A stretch of 64,000 nucleotides of DNA. It comes from CAIOZA01 sp964464375. GTDB lineage: Bacteria > Bacteroidota > Ignavibacteria > Kapaibacteriales > UBA2268. Position numbers and translations under genes: made by a program. Where the stretch lies: NCBI GenBank assembly GCA_964464375.1, contig CAYXFU010000016.1, positions 1 to 64,000 of the forward strand, given 5' to 3'. The notes under the pieces are model-generated. The model saw only the letters and a list, made by a program, of their open reading frames with translations, was not told the origin of the DNA and did no database searches. Shown piece by piece: positions 9,171-17,931 of this stretch (the first letter of the stretch is position 1; every line of letters begins with the position of its first letter).

Positions 9171-10499
9171 CTATCTTTTGATAATAGCCGAGATAGTTGT
9201 TTTCAAAGGATTGCTGTTAATCTGCAATAAATATACACCTCTGGGCAGATCCAAATCTTTGATTGATACATTGTTAATACCCGGGTGCAAATCACCGTGC
9301 CAGATTTCGCTCAACAGAGCATATTGATAATCAAATAGCTTGATAGTCGATTCTGGCAATCCGACCACACAATGAATATTTAATGATAATATTTTATCAA
9401 ATGGAATACAGTTGATATGAGTTACAGATAGTCTATTATGTTTATCTTCGCCAAGATAGATATCAGCTGTTTGAATTTGCTTATTATTCTTCTCTGTAAT
9501 AATGGTATCGTTGTTTACGATCTTTACATCAAAGAACATTTTTTCCAGAATTTCTTTTTGTTCCAAAGTAAGAAATTCAATCAATGGCAATTTATAGGGA
9601 AGATGACCTGTTGTTGATTTAACGCTATCACAGTATAGAAGCGATTCGTTGAAGAATTTATTCAGCAGTTTGTCTATATCTTTTTCTTTAGTGACTTTTG
9701 AATTCAAAATGCTGTCATTTTCCGCTAAAGCAGACTTTGAAATCCAGTGAGGAACAATTTTTAACGCAAGAGTATTATCTGGTCTGCCATAGCGTATTGG
9801 CTTGATGCGAATATAAACATCCTGATTTGCAAATTCGTTTGGTAATTTTCTGCTGTGATTTATTTTATCTGGTTTCCATCCATATCGCGGAGCTACTACC
9901 TGATCGATATTTTCATCGACTCCAACGCTGTCGATAACATAAATTGAGCTTGGATCATTTACCTTGACTAGCTCCATTATAAATTCTGTACGATCCTTTA
10001 TGCAATTCTTTTCTACTACCCATTTATAATCCTGTATAGAGCTTCCTTCAACTTCCTGTCCTTCGATGGAAGGATCGAAAGGAGGCTTTTGTCCCTTGGG
10101 TACATTAACAGATAACTTTCTAAAAAACCTAATGTGTGAGTTTGGTTTATAACTAAAGTTATTAGTTCCTGATTTTGTAAGTAATGTGTAATCGATTCCC
10201 TGAACTTTTTCCCCCTTCAAAGAAACATCTTCATTTTTTCGGCTGGATAGTGCCACCATTAATTTTGTAGTCCCATTAATGATCCGAACCTCACCGAAAA
10301 TATAGTTTAAAGTTACAGCATCAAATTGATTTTCATAGTGGATGTAACGCAGGTAGCCAATATTGCCTGAATTAACTCCCAGTACTACGTCAGTAGGATC
10401 TAATGCTCGCAATATAAAAGTATTCGCTACTATTGTCAGGCATATCGCTATCCATAATTTAGAACAGCATAGTCGTATCTTAGGGTTAGTTTTTCTCAT
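9171..10499 (-). CDS. secreted protein, paralogue B of a tandem pair, probable T9SS-type tail
   Basis: Full-length paralogue of the gene at 7537-8865. The ATG at 10499 gives MRKTNPKIRL, then a hydrophobic signal segment (LWIAICLTIVANTFI) and the shared mature start (DPTDVVLGVNSGNIGYLRYIHYEN). A central block, YVIDSVGVDENIDQVVAPRY, is conserved between the two, and the C-terminal 138 or so residues are the same. The unknown family, signal peptide and PRGVYLLQI-like terminal strand suggest T9SS-exported surface proteins. Divergent first halves with invariant 3' ends point to gene conversion or recent partial duplication. Confidence 0.75.
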   Translation of the reverse strand: MRKTNPKIRLCCSKLWIAICLTIVANTFILRALDPTDVVLGVNSGNIGYLRYIHYENQFDAVTLNYIFGEVRIINGTTKLMVALSSRKNEDVSLKGEKVQGIDYTLLTKSGTNNFSYKPNSHIRFFRKLSVNVPKGQKPPFDPSIEGQEVEGSSIQDYKWVVEKNCIKDRTEFIMELVKVNDPSSIYVIDSVGVDENIDQVVAPRYGWKPDKINHSRKLPNEFANQDVYIRIKPIRYGRPDNTLALKIVPHWISKSALAENDSILNSKVTKEKDIDKLLNKFFNESLLYCDSVKSTTGHLPYKLPLIEFLTLEQKEILEKMFFDVKIVNNDTIITEKNNKQIQTADIYLGEDKHNRLSVTHINCIPFDKILSLNIHCVVGLPESTIKLFDYQYALLSEIWHGDLHPGINNVSIKDLDLPRGVYLLQINSNPLKTTISAIIKR

Positions 10500-10739
10500 A
10501 ACTTTAAAATATTCAATAATAGAAAATTGTTTAATTACAATGTAATGATATAAAAATGTGCTTTTCGTCAATCTTTTTTTTAAATTTATAAATGTCAATA
10601 ATTAGCTAACTAATTTTCACAATTCACCAATTGAACAAAAGGATATATTTTACATTTAAAGCAATCTTTATAATCTTGTGGAAAATTTTCAGACGATTAT
10701 TCGTATTTTTATTCTTTGTTAAAAAAGACATTTTACTGA

Positions 10740-11471
10740 ATGTATAAGATCAGACTGCCAAATTTTGAGGGTCCATTTGATTTATTGCTTTATTTTATAA
10801 AGCGTGATGAAATCAATATATATGATATTCCTATATCCAGGATAACTCAGGAGTTTCTCAACTATGTCCGTTTGATTCAGTATTTTGATCTTGAGCTTGC
10901 TGGTGAATTTCTTGTTATGGCTGTGAATCTTATGATGATTAAAACTCAGCTGCTGTTGCCCAGGACTGAAGATGAGGATGGTGGAGTATCTGAAGATCCG
11001 AGAACTGAACTTGTAAACAGGCTGCTCGAATACAAGCAGATGAAGGAAGCAGCGCGTGAACTTCAGGTTATATCCGACGATCAAAAATATATCTATTACA
11101 GGAAGATGTTCGATCAGGATCTGCAGTTAGCTCAGGATGCGACAGGAGTAGTGTACAAAAATGTTAGCCTGATAGACCTTCTCAATGCTTTTAGAAAAGC
11201 GGTTGATAAATCAGAAAAAGTAGAATCTTTTCATCTTGTATCACTTGCGGCTGTAAGTACCGAAGAACGTTCAGATTGGATTATGAAAGAAATGCGAATT
11301 AAGAAAAGATTAGGCTTCTTTGAGTTGATCAAGGATGAATCAAGAACGATGATCGTCGTTACTTTCCTTGCTATACTCGACCTGATTAAAAAAAGCTTGA
11401 TTTTCATCATTCAGGAGGAACTTTACGATGACATTATCATCAGCGAAAAACCGATTTTAAATTTGAATTAA
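10740..11471 (+). CDS. scpA: segregation and condensation protein A
   Basis: The kleisin subunit of the bacterial SMC-ScpAB condensin, bridging the SMC head and neck and recruiting ScpB. The N-terminal block FEGPFDLLLYFIKRDEINIYDIPI is a strong ScpA signature. LELAGEFLVMAVNLMMIKTQLLLPR follows, and a winged-helix-like C-terminus (FLAILDLIKKSLIFIIQEELYDDI) closes the protein. The length of 243 residues is normal. scpB starts 22 bases later, the conserved arrangement. No smc gene lies in the window. Confidence 0.95.
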   Translation: MYKIRLPNFEGPFDLLLYFIKRDEINIYDIPISRITQEFLNYVRLIQYFDLELAGEFLVMAVNLMMIKTQLLLPRTEDEDGGVSEDPRTELVNRLLEYKQMKEAARELQVISDDQKYIYYRKMFDQDLQLAQDATGVVYKNVSLIDLLNAFRKAVDKSEKVESFHLVSLAAVSTEERSDWIMKEMRIKKRLGFFELIKDESRTMIVVTFLAILDLIKKSLIFIIQEELYDDIIISEKPILNLN

Positions 11472-11493
11472 TAAAGATTAATCCCTTTAAATT

Positions 11494-12297
11494 ATGGAAA
11501 ATATAAGACCATTATTCCTTCAGTTGCCCAAAGACGAGCAAAAGTCAGCTATCGAAGCATTGATATTTGCTTCTGAGGAGCCGCTTACCCAAAAATCTTT
11601 ATATAATATTCTCATTACCGGCAACTATGGCGGCATTACAAAGGTAAAGAAACAAGATTCCCCTGATTTACCATTAATTGAGGCAGAGGATCCAGGAACT
11701 TATGAGGATGAAGCCAGAAATAAATATAATTTTTCAATTGGTTTGTTTGATGAATTAATAGCTGAAATCAACCACGAATTGATCCATTCCAACCGACCGT
11801 TCCAGATTATCCGAGTCGGGAACGGATATCAGTTCTGTACACGAAGAGAATACGGTGAACTGATTCATCATTTATCCAAAACACGTGCAAAAAGACGATT
11901 TTCGCAGGCAGCATTGGAAACATTAGCGATAATTGCATACAGACAACCAATCACAAGACCTGAAATAGATCAGATCCGTGGTGTTTCATCCGGTGAAATT
12001 GTAAGTTCTCTTCTTGATAAAACAATAATAGAAATTCAGGGAAGAAAGGAAGCTATCGGTAAGCCATTGCTATATGGTACTTCTGTGGACTTCCTCAAAA
12101 TGTTTGGAATTAACGCAATTGACGAACTCCCCAAGCTTCGCGATCTGGAAGATATTGCAGAACAGTTAAATTCCGAATCCTCCGGTGAGGATATTTTGAT
12201 TGATGTGAGTGAACTCCCTCCCGATCTCCCTCCAGATGTAAAGATTGAAATTATTGAAGATTATGATGAATTGGACGAAACCATCAACCCAAATTGA
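11494..12297 (+). CDS. scpB: segregation and condensation protein B
   Basis: The winged-helix dimer partner of ScpA in the condensin complex. The signature SQAALETLAIIAYRQPITRPEIDQIRG (about 148-174) and GRKEAIGKPLLYGTS are clear. At 267 residues it exceeds the minimal family because of an acidic insertion (about 48-78, rich in Asp and Glu) between the two halves of the first winged helix, and an acidic C-terminal tail. The 212 bases after it, before ricT, contain a weak hairpin over the stop codon and nothing else I can support. Confidence 0.93.
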   Translation: MENIRPLFLQLPKDEQKSAIEALIFASEEPLTQKSLYNILITGNYGGITKVKKQDSPDLPLIEAEDPGTYEDEARNKYNFSIGLFDELIAEINHELIHSNRPFQIIRVGNGYQFCTRREYGELIHHLSKTRAKRRFSQAALETLAIIAYRQPITRPEIDQIRGVSSGEIVSSLLDKTIIEIQGRKEAIGKPLLYGTSVDFLKMFGINAIDELPKLRDLEDIAEQLNSESSGEDILIDVSELPPDLPPDVKIEIIEDYDELDETINPN

Positions 12298-12509
12298 AAA
12301 ATTGGGTCTAAAAACATCCACTCCTCCGCCATTTGAATCTAACTGTATTTTTTGCTTTTACACAGCAGATAAGTAAAAAATGCAATGACCACTCATACCA
12401 CAGGTTTCACCCGCAGTTATTCAAAGTAGATTTAATATTTGTTTTGATATTTTGAATTGTGTAATTTATATGTTTTATTGCGGTTAAAGTTAAATATCTC
12501 AGGAAAACT

Positions 12510-13679
12510 ATGGATTCTCCAAGTGAAACAATTGAGATGATGAATGAAAATATAAGTAATTTTGAAGCCCATATAGATATAAGTACATCAATAGATCAGG
12601 TTGAAACTAAACAAACCGATAACGGCTTTTTAAAAAATAATCATAATCATCCAAAAGAATATAAAATTATATTGACTTCTCAGAAAGTAATTCTGAATGA
12701 ACAGGTTAAGGAAAGTTATTCGGTAGCTGACGCTAAGTATAAAGATGATTGCCATTGCGGTTCCACAGTTTATGCCGAAGTCCTTTTGAACGACCTTCAT
12801 AAGAAACTGTTCCGAAATCCTCATAGCATTAATTTCAAACTTTTCCAGTATGTTATTATTCAAACAGAAAGCGGGATTGACTCAGGTACTATTATTGCTT
12901 GCGGCACCGATGCACTTGAAAAAATGAAGTGTTGCTATAAAAATGAAGAGCCCGATAACGTAATAATCCGTGCGGCTAATGTTGAAGACATGGAACAAAT
13001 CAAGAGGAATAAACAAGATCAGGATTCTATAATTGATAGAACAAAGGTTCTGGTTGCTCAGCACAAGCTTGAAATGAAAATAACTGATGCTGAATGGCAA
13101 TATGACCGTCAAAAACTTACAGTTTTTTTCACTGCTCCCCAGAGAATTGATTTTCGCGAACTTGTTAAGGACTTAGCAAGAACCTTCAAGTCCAGAATTG
13201 AATTACGTCAGATATCCACAAGAGAAGAAGCACGCAGAATTGGAGGCATGGGACCATGTGGTTTGAATCTATGCTGTTCATCGTTTGTTAGTGAATTTTG
13301 TCATGTAACACTTGATCACGCCAGACATCAGCATTTATCCAATAATGTTGCTAAGCTAAGCGGATACTGCGGACGACTGAAATGCTGCCTGCTCTACGAG
13401 CATGATATATACATAGAAGTATATGACAAATTCCCAATGATGAATTCCAGAGTTCAAACAAAAGAGGGATTAGCATATCTAAATAAGGTTGATGTTTTCA
13501 AAGAAATTGGAATTTTATATTATCCTGAAACCGGATTATATCGTCATATTCCTTATGAAGAACTGCAGACACTTGTCAAAACCGGCAAAGTGACACCTCC
13601 GCCTGAGGAAGAATTAAAAGCAAAAGAAAGAGAACTCTTCGATAACGAAGAATTGAAGATACTCGAAGCTGAATTTTAG
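12510..13679 (+). CDS. ricT: PSP1-domain protein, RicT/YaaT family
   Basis: The PSP1 C-terminal domain is unmistakable: RIGGMGPCGLNLCC, then HARHQHLSNNVAKLSGYCGRLKCCLLYE, with the cysteines that in Bacillus RicT help hold Fe-S clusters of the RicAFT complex, which promotes RNase Y-dependent mRNA maturation. Residues 1-75 are a poorly conserved acidic extension, so the protein (389) is longer than Bacillus YaaT. RicA and RicF partners are not in the window, so complex formation is only inferred. A bidirectional terminator follows. Confidence 0.88.
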   Translation: MDSPSETIEMMNENISNFEAHIDISTSIDQVETKQTDNGFLKNNHNHPKEYKIILTSQKVILNEQVKESYSVADAKYKDDCHCGSTVYAEVLLNDLHKKLFRNPHSINFKLFQYVIIQTESGIDSGTIIACGTDALEKMKCCYKNEEPDNVIIRAANVEDMEQIKRNKQDQDSIIDRTKVLVAQHKLEMKITDAEWQYDRQKLTVFFTAPQRIDFRELVKDLARTFKSRIELRQISTREEARRIGGMGPCGLNLCCSSFVSEFCHVTLDHARHQHLSNNVAKLSGYCGRLKCCLLYEHDIYIEVYDKFPMMNSRVQTKEGLAYLNKVDVFKEIGILYYPETGLYRHIPYEELQTLVKTGKVTPPPEEELKAKERELFDNEELKILEAEF

Positions 13680-13699
13680 AATCAATAGTTTGTAAAAAT

Positions 13700-13732
13700 A
13701 AAGCCGGTAAAAGTTAAGTCTTTACCGGCTTT
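13700..13732. terminator. bidirectional terminator between ricT and flagellin
   Basis: A perfect 12-base stem, AAAGCCGGTAAA / TTTACCGGCTTT, with a 9-base loop lies 20 bases after ricT and 43 bases after the converging flagellin gene. A/T-rich flanks on both sides allow it to end both transcripts. Confidence 0.85.
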
Positions 13733-13775
13733 AAATCTTTGTAATAAGCATAGTTCCCCCCTATGTATTATATTT

Positions 13776-14714
13776 TTATCCCTTTATTAGCTGTAAGAAA
13801 GCCTGTGGATTTGCGTTTGCCTGTGTTAATGAAATCAATGATGCTTGCTGTAAGAATTGTGATTTTACAAGTTCAAGCTGTTCTACTGCGACGTCGGCAT
13901 CTTCAATTCTTGAAATTGCAGTATTATAGTTAACTATCTGATTCTTCAACAAATCTTCCTGCGAGCCCAATCTCTGAATAATACCACCAACATAAGATGC
14001 AACCTTATTGATATTGGTAATAGCATTTGAAATTGATGAAATTGTTAAACTCATTTGTGCAGGATCAAATATTCCTAGATTTGTACTTAAAACATTATTC
14101 AACTGAGTTAAATCAAGACCGGTAATTCCTGCAAAGTTACCTGTGGTTAAGGCATTCATATTGAAGCCGGATGAATCGACATTGTATTCTGCTGTATTTG
14201 TTGAAGATAAATCGACTCTCATAGTGATAAGATTATTGGTTGCATTTGAACCAATAACGAAATCAGAAGTAAATGATCCTGTCAACAACTGCTGACCACC
14301 AAACACCGTAGAATCCACAACTGTTTGAATCTGCTGACACATTCTGTAAGCGGCTTTAGCAAGTGCGATTCTTTCGTCGGTACCCATAGCACCGGAAGCG
14401 GCACTGGCTGTAGCGTCTTTGATTGTTATCAAGATGTTATTAAGATTGTCCAATCCATCCATTGCTATATTAGAAACGTTAGTAGAATCACCAACAGTTC
14501 TGAGAGCAATTTTTAGAGCACCGTTTCTGGATTGTAGAGCTCTTGACGTAATATAGCCGGCAACATCGTCGCCTGCATTATTAATTCTTTTACCGGTTGA
14601 CAATCGCAACTGCCTGAGCGATATGTTCTTGTTCGATACTTCGAGTGCATTGTATGCATTCTCGGCAGGCGTATTAGTTCGTATTCTGGAGCTACCTCCA
14701 ACTGCAAATGGCAT
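13776..14714 (-). CDS. fliC: flagellin
   Basis: Filament subunit exported by the flagellar type III apparatus. The N-terminal D0/D1 helices read NISLRQLRLSTGKRINNAGDDVAGYI, and the C-terminal D1/D0 reads ISRIEDADVAVEQLELVKSQFLQQA and ends in NPQAFLQLIKG. Between them lies a short variable part (about 145-220), giving a 312-residue flagellin with little surface domain. There is no signal peptide, as expected. The gene stands alone with no other flagellar gene nearby. It has an unusually strong ribosome-binding site and a long AT-rich upstream region. Motility of the host is suggested, not shown. Confidence 0.93.
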   Translation of the reverse strand: MPFAVGGSSRIRTNTPAENAYNALEVSNKNISLRQLRLSTGKRINNAGDDVAGYITSRALQSRNGALKIALRTVGDSTNVSNIAMDGLDNLNNILITIKDATASAASGAMGTDERIALAKAAYRMCQQIQTVVDSTVFGGQQLLTGSFTSDFVIGSNATNNLITMRVDLSSTNTAEYNVDSSGFNMNALTTGNFAGITGLDLTQLNNVLSTNLGIFDPAQMSLTISSISNAITNINKVASYVGGIIQRLGSQEDLLKNQIVNYNTAISRIEDADVAVEQLELVKSQFLQQASLISLTQANANPQAFLQLIKG

Positions 14715-14717
14715 AAG

Positions 14718-14725
14718 TCACCTCC
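14718..14725 (-). promoter_or_regulatory. strong Shine-Dalgarno sequence for flagellin
   Basis: Read on the minus strand, GGAGGTGA lies three bases before the ATG. Most other genes in the window have weak or no SD, so this near-perfect site fits very high flagellin expression and fixes the start codon. Confidence 0.8.
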
Positions 14726-15466
14726 GTGTGATTAAAAAAATTTATTCCTTAAATTTTTGCCGTATTTATATTTTCCATCATTATTATTTAAGTGTAGCAG
14801 AAACTTCCTGTTTCAAATTACATCCTGTAAAGTGCCAGCACTTAAAAATGATGTTTCAACAAAAGTACTGTTTACAAGTTACGTGCCAAAAATTGCAAAA
14901 TTTTAAACCAATTTAATTTGCTCGTTGTAATTTAAAAAAGCAAAATGTACCAAAATTTATGAAAAATTATTCCTCTTGTAAATCGCATAAAATCACACTT
15001 TTAATTTTATTTTGTAAAATTATGCTTAGCGATTCTATTGTAATTATTTTTTATCGTGTTTTAGATGTTAGAATTTTAATGATAAATAAAAATACATATT
15101 CAAAATTGAAAAAATTTAATTTGGCTAAGATTATTCAGCTGTTTATTTTTAGCCATAATTTTAATCTAACCAATATTAAATGTGTTATTATTAATCAAAT
15201 ATGATCATGAAAACGTTATTCTTTAATTTTTCTTCTATTGTAATTATTTTTTATTGAAATCGGAAATAGCTGTATCGCGGCAATAGATAACGTATATTGG
15301 CATTTCTTGAATGATTTTGTGGACAACTATTTGCGATTAAGTAAATTTCGTAGGTTTGAAAGCGTAAATATTTGTCTTATGATTGGCATTAAAAAACATC
15401 ATTTTCAATACGTAAAATCATTAAGAAGTAAGCTCTGAGTTGCTAATTTTGGTACTTTGATGCAAA
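14726..15466. other. AT-rich non-coding region upstream of flagellin
   Basis: No convincing gene. Short open frames here are rich in Ile, Lys and Asn and look like translated AT-rich DNA. A 22-base direct repeat containing CTATTGTAATTATTTTTTAT occurs at 15033-15054 and 15233-15254, exactly 200 bases apart. The region probably holds flagellin control sequences. Confidence 0.5.
14873..14889 (-). promoter_or_regulatory. possible sigma-54 promoter of flagellin
   Basis: On the minus strand TTGGCACG, four bases, then TTGTA stands about 158 bases before the flagellin ATG. It matches the sigma-54 -24 element fully, but the -12 GC is GT here. Sigma-54 drives flagellin in several phyla, but a single mismatch at -12 can be serious. 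Confidence 0.3.
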
Positions 15467-15501
15467 AAACCTGCTTTAGATTTAACTCAGAAAGCAGGTT
15501 T
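15467..15501 (-). terminator. terminator of the dockerin-type T9SS gene
   Basis: The 11-base stem AAACCTGCTTT / AAAGCAGGTTT is followed on the minus strand by a run of T. It lies 30 bases after the stop of the gene at 15531-16994. Confidence 0.85.
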
Positions 15502-15530
15502 CTTTTGATTAGCAGATTTATTAATTCAAA

Positions 15531-16994
15531 TTATTTAATCAATATTTTAATTGCTTTATAGTATTGTACAGATGATATTGATATAAGATAAACACCATTC
15601 TGCAAAGTTTCAATATTATTAAGAGGTAGATAGGTTTCGCATGATATTGATGCCTTTTGCTCCAGCAACTTGTCGCCTAGAACATTGAAGACTGTTATTG
15701 TTAGGTCAGAATTAATGCAATTTAGATTTCCAAAAAATAATTTATTGTTTTGAAAATACATGTTATTCTGGTCATTTTTAAAATCTTCCGCACTCAGAAC
15801 ATGATTAAAATCGTATATTTTACCGTCAGAATCTATGCCTTTCAGCTCAGAAAAATGAATTATTGGTGTCAATTCTGAATACTTTTTTGGCTCAAGAATT
15901 AAATTTGCTATAATATTATTAGTATTGTCAATTAGGGCACTTTCCTGCTCGTAGGAGCCTGTTGTAAATATAAATGACTTAGTATTCGGTTCAATAGCTG
16001 AGAATGTATAGGAATCGCTAAAAACGTTCCCGGATTCGATACCTAATATATTATAGTGTTCAGATAAATTAGTTAAATCGATCGATCCAGCGAAAGCAAT
16101 AATATTTTCCACTGTATTAATCGAAATTGGATATCGTTCATATCTTGAATTGATATCAAATTTAATATCATCTTTTAGTTTTGGAAAATCAGAATTCAAA
16201 AAATTATGCCTTTTGGTGAAGTTTACAGGAACAACAAGCAGATCATTAATATTCACTTCACCGTTGCCGTCACAATCAGAAAAAGTTACCAGTGAACTGT
16301 CCCAGGCTAGACATCTCTGGCTTGTCCAGTTTGTACTTGAGTATTGTCTCGAAAATGTTCTCGAATCCAAATGTCTTTGCCCAAAGTTGAGATATAAACC
16401 AATATTAGTGATATCAGTGACATCAACAACTTTGTCATTGTTTGCATCACCGGGCCACACATTAACAAAACCATGAATAAAGTATGAAATATCAGTCTTC
16501 TGCAACTCGATAACTTTCTGGTTATTATTTGTATCAAGAACGAACCCCTGTGCCGTTGGGAATGACAATGTTATAGATTGTCCATAAGGAGCGTTTTGGC
16601 TGACAGCAAACTCAAGAGTGATTATCTTTATGGGAGCAGGTTTCAGCTTGTTTGCGAAATCATTGGTCAATACACCGATGATTATATCGCCCTTATTCGT
16701 TGTTGTGTCAACTTTTGGAATAACCACACTGGCACTTTTGTCCCAAACGTCACCATAGCTGACAGCTGAGAGACTAATATATTTACTTTGGTTATAGCTG
16801 ATATGGATATTACTTCCATAACAATTTTGGATGCTGTCTATGCTTAGATCGATGGAAAAAAGATATGTTGCCGTTATGAAAGATGAACGGTTTGTATCGA
16901 CATCGTTTCTGATAACTTTCAATTTTTGTGCATAATTTACGTTATAGGACAAAATGAGCAACAAAATGGTTAATAATATTTTTTTCATATCCAA
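15531..16994 (-). CDS. secreted cohesin-like/dockerin-repeat protein with T9SS tail
   Basis: Signal peptide MKKILLTILLLILSYNVNYAQ, with MDMKK or MKK as alternative starts. Residues 25-170 form a beta-rich domain like cohesin modules (SIDLSIDSIQNCYGSNIHISYN, then ITLEFAVSQNAP). Two dockerin-type calcium loops follow: DANNDKVVDVTDI (about 180) and DCDGNGEVNINDL (about 240). The C-terminus (LTITVFNVLGDKLLEQ ... NGVYLISI) is a T9SS type A sorting domain. Such proteins are exported across the outer membrane and anchored or released. The substrate and role are unknown. It has its own terminator. Confidence 0.8.
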   Translation of the reverse strand: MDMKKILLTILLLILSYNVNYAQKLKVIRNDVDTNRSSFITATYLFSIDLSIDSIQNCYGSNIHISYNQSKYISLSAVSYGDVWDKSASVVIPKVDTTTNKGDIIIGVLTNDFANKLKPAPIKIITLEFAVSQNAPYGQSITLSFPTAQGFVLDTNNNQKVIELQKTDISYFIHGFVNVWPGDANNDKVVDVTDITNIGLYLNFGQRHLDSRTFSRQYSSTNWTSQRCLAWDSSLVTFSDCDGNGEVNINDLLVVPVNFTKRHNFLNSDFPKLKDDIKFDINSRYERYPISINTVENIIAFAGSIDLTNLSEHYNILGIESGNVFSDSYTFSAIEPNTKSFIFTTGSYEQESALIDNTNNIIANLILEPKKYSELTPIIHFSELKGIDSDGKIYDFNHVLSAEDFKNDQNNMYFQNNKLFFGNLNCINSDLTITVFNVLGDKLLEQKASISCETYLPLNNIETLQNGVYLISISSVQYYKAIKILIK

Positions 16995-17134
16995 AACTTC
17001 AATAATTTAGTAATATCAAAAGAATTTCAGCAATCAACGTGCCAAAAGGTAATGATTTGATTGAATTGTATATTAATAAAGCGGAACGTTGAATTGTCAA
17101 AATATGAAAGCAGGTCTGGGATGGCTTTAGAAAA

Positions 17135-17195
17135 CCATCTCCAACAATTGGAGAGGGAATTAATACATTGCAATTTGCGAAATATGAGGAATCAT
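17135..17195. repeat. dispersed repeat containing ATTAATACATTGCAATTTGC
   Basis: GAATTAATACATTGCAATTTG and its flank occur here and again at about 51430-51490, with a CTCCAACAATTGGAG palindrome beside it in this copy. It is non-coding. Together with the sorting-domain fragment at 17229 it fills the 307-base gap before the antitoxin gene. Confidence 0.6.
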
Positions 17196-17228
17196 ATCAA
17201 CGAATCGGTTTTTTAAAGGAAATGAAAA

Positions 17229-17304
17229 TTATATCTTTATAAACTTCCCTACTTTATCCCCAATTCGGACAATATACATGCCCGGAGCAAAGCCGGAAAC
17301 ATCA
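17229..17304 (-). pseudogene. orphan fragment of a T9SS sorting domain
   Basis: In the frame ending with TAA at 17229-17231 the minus strand encodes IPDVSGFAPGMYIVRIGDKV followed by GKFIKI. That is the last 26 or so residues of a sorting domain like those of the neighbours, without a gene body or start codon. It begins inside the 3' end of the antitoxin gene, one frame off. It looks like the remains of a cargo gene displaced by the toxin-antitoxin module. Confidence 0.75.
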
Positions 17305-17586
17305 GGAATTTTTAAAAAGTACTTCAGGATTCCTTTCTGCAATCAAAAGAAGTACATTAGCAGGACCTGTTGGTTTTCTTCTGCCTTGTTCCCAGTTTTT
17401 TAAGGTACCAACACTTATACCGAGAAGATCAGCAAATTTATCCTGAGATAGATTGTGTTTCAGTCTTATTTCTTTTATTTCATTAGATTTTATCTCAAAT
17501 CTTCTAGAAGGCTGGATTTCTTTTTTTAATATTTTACCACCTTCATGAATGCTTTGGACAAGATCATCGAACATTTCTTTTTTCAT
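17302..17586 (-). CDS. XRE-family antitoxin, HigA-like
   Basis: 94 residues with a central helix-turn-helix (IRLKHNLSQDKFADLLGISV followed by GTLKNWEQGRRKP, about 40-72), as in HigA/NadS antitoxins paired with RelE-fold toxins. The start codon overlaps the toxin stop (TAATG), so the order is toxin first. By family analogy it binds the toxin and represses the shared promoter. Its stop codon is supplied by the start of the sorting-domain remnant. The last residues (NPEVLFKNS) may therefore be shaped by the insertion junction. Confidence 0.85.
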   Translation of the reverse strand: MKKEMFDDLVQSIHEGGKILKKEIQPSRRFEIKSNEIKEIRLKHNLSQDKFADLLGISVGTLKNWEQGRRKPTGPANVLLLIAERNPEVLFKNS

Positions 17587-17912
17587 TATGAGAATTCCTC
17601 TTCAATAATTTTACTCAGTATTTTAATTTGATTGGGAGATAAATCGTCCCGCTCAGATTTTGAATAAGCATATAATAGTAAAATTGTGTCTTTCATATCG
17701 ACCCAAAAATAAATAATTCTTATTCCTCCACTTTTGCCTTTTGATTTGGTTTTCCATCTGATTTTTCTCAATCCACTTGACCCCTTAATAACCTTACCAA
17801 AAGCCGGATCGTTTGCCAGAAAATTTTGAAAATCCCTATATTCTTCACTATCTAGTAGAACAAGAATTTGCTTAGTAAATATTTTTGTCTCTACAATTAT
17901 CATGTAAGTCAT
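17586..17912 (-). CDS. RelE/HigB-fold toxin
   Basis: 108 residues. KVIKGSSGLRKIRWKTKSKGKSGGIRIIYFW and TILLLYAYSKSERDDLSPNQ are typical of the RelE-like toxins that accompany HigA/NadS antitoxins (ribosome-dependent mRNA interferases). The basic KIRWK and RIIYFW strands and the YSKSERDDLS motif are present, so it looks intact. The start may be MTYM or the internal MIIVETK. It lies 19 bases downstream of the T9SS gene at 17932-19836 and could be co-transcribed with it. Confidence 0.85.
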   Translation of the reverse strand: MTYMIIVETKIFTKQILVLLDSEEYRDFQNFLANDPAFGKVIKGSSGLRKIRWKTKSKGKSGGIRIIYFWVDMKDTILLLYAYSKSERDDLSPNQIKILSKIIEEEFS

Positions 17913-17931
17913 TGACGTAGTAAATTCAACA

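Noticed and set aside
14959..15204. 81-codon plus-strand open frame upstream of flagellin
   Set aside because: Composition is AT-rich noise (Ile, Lys, Asn), it includes one copy of a non-coding direct repeat, and no domain or signal peptide is visible.
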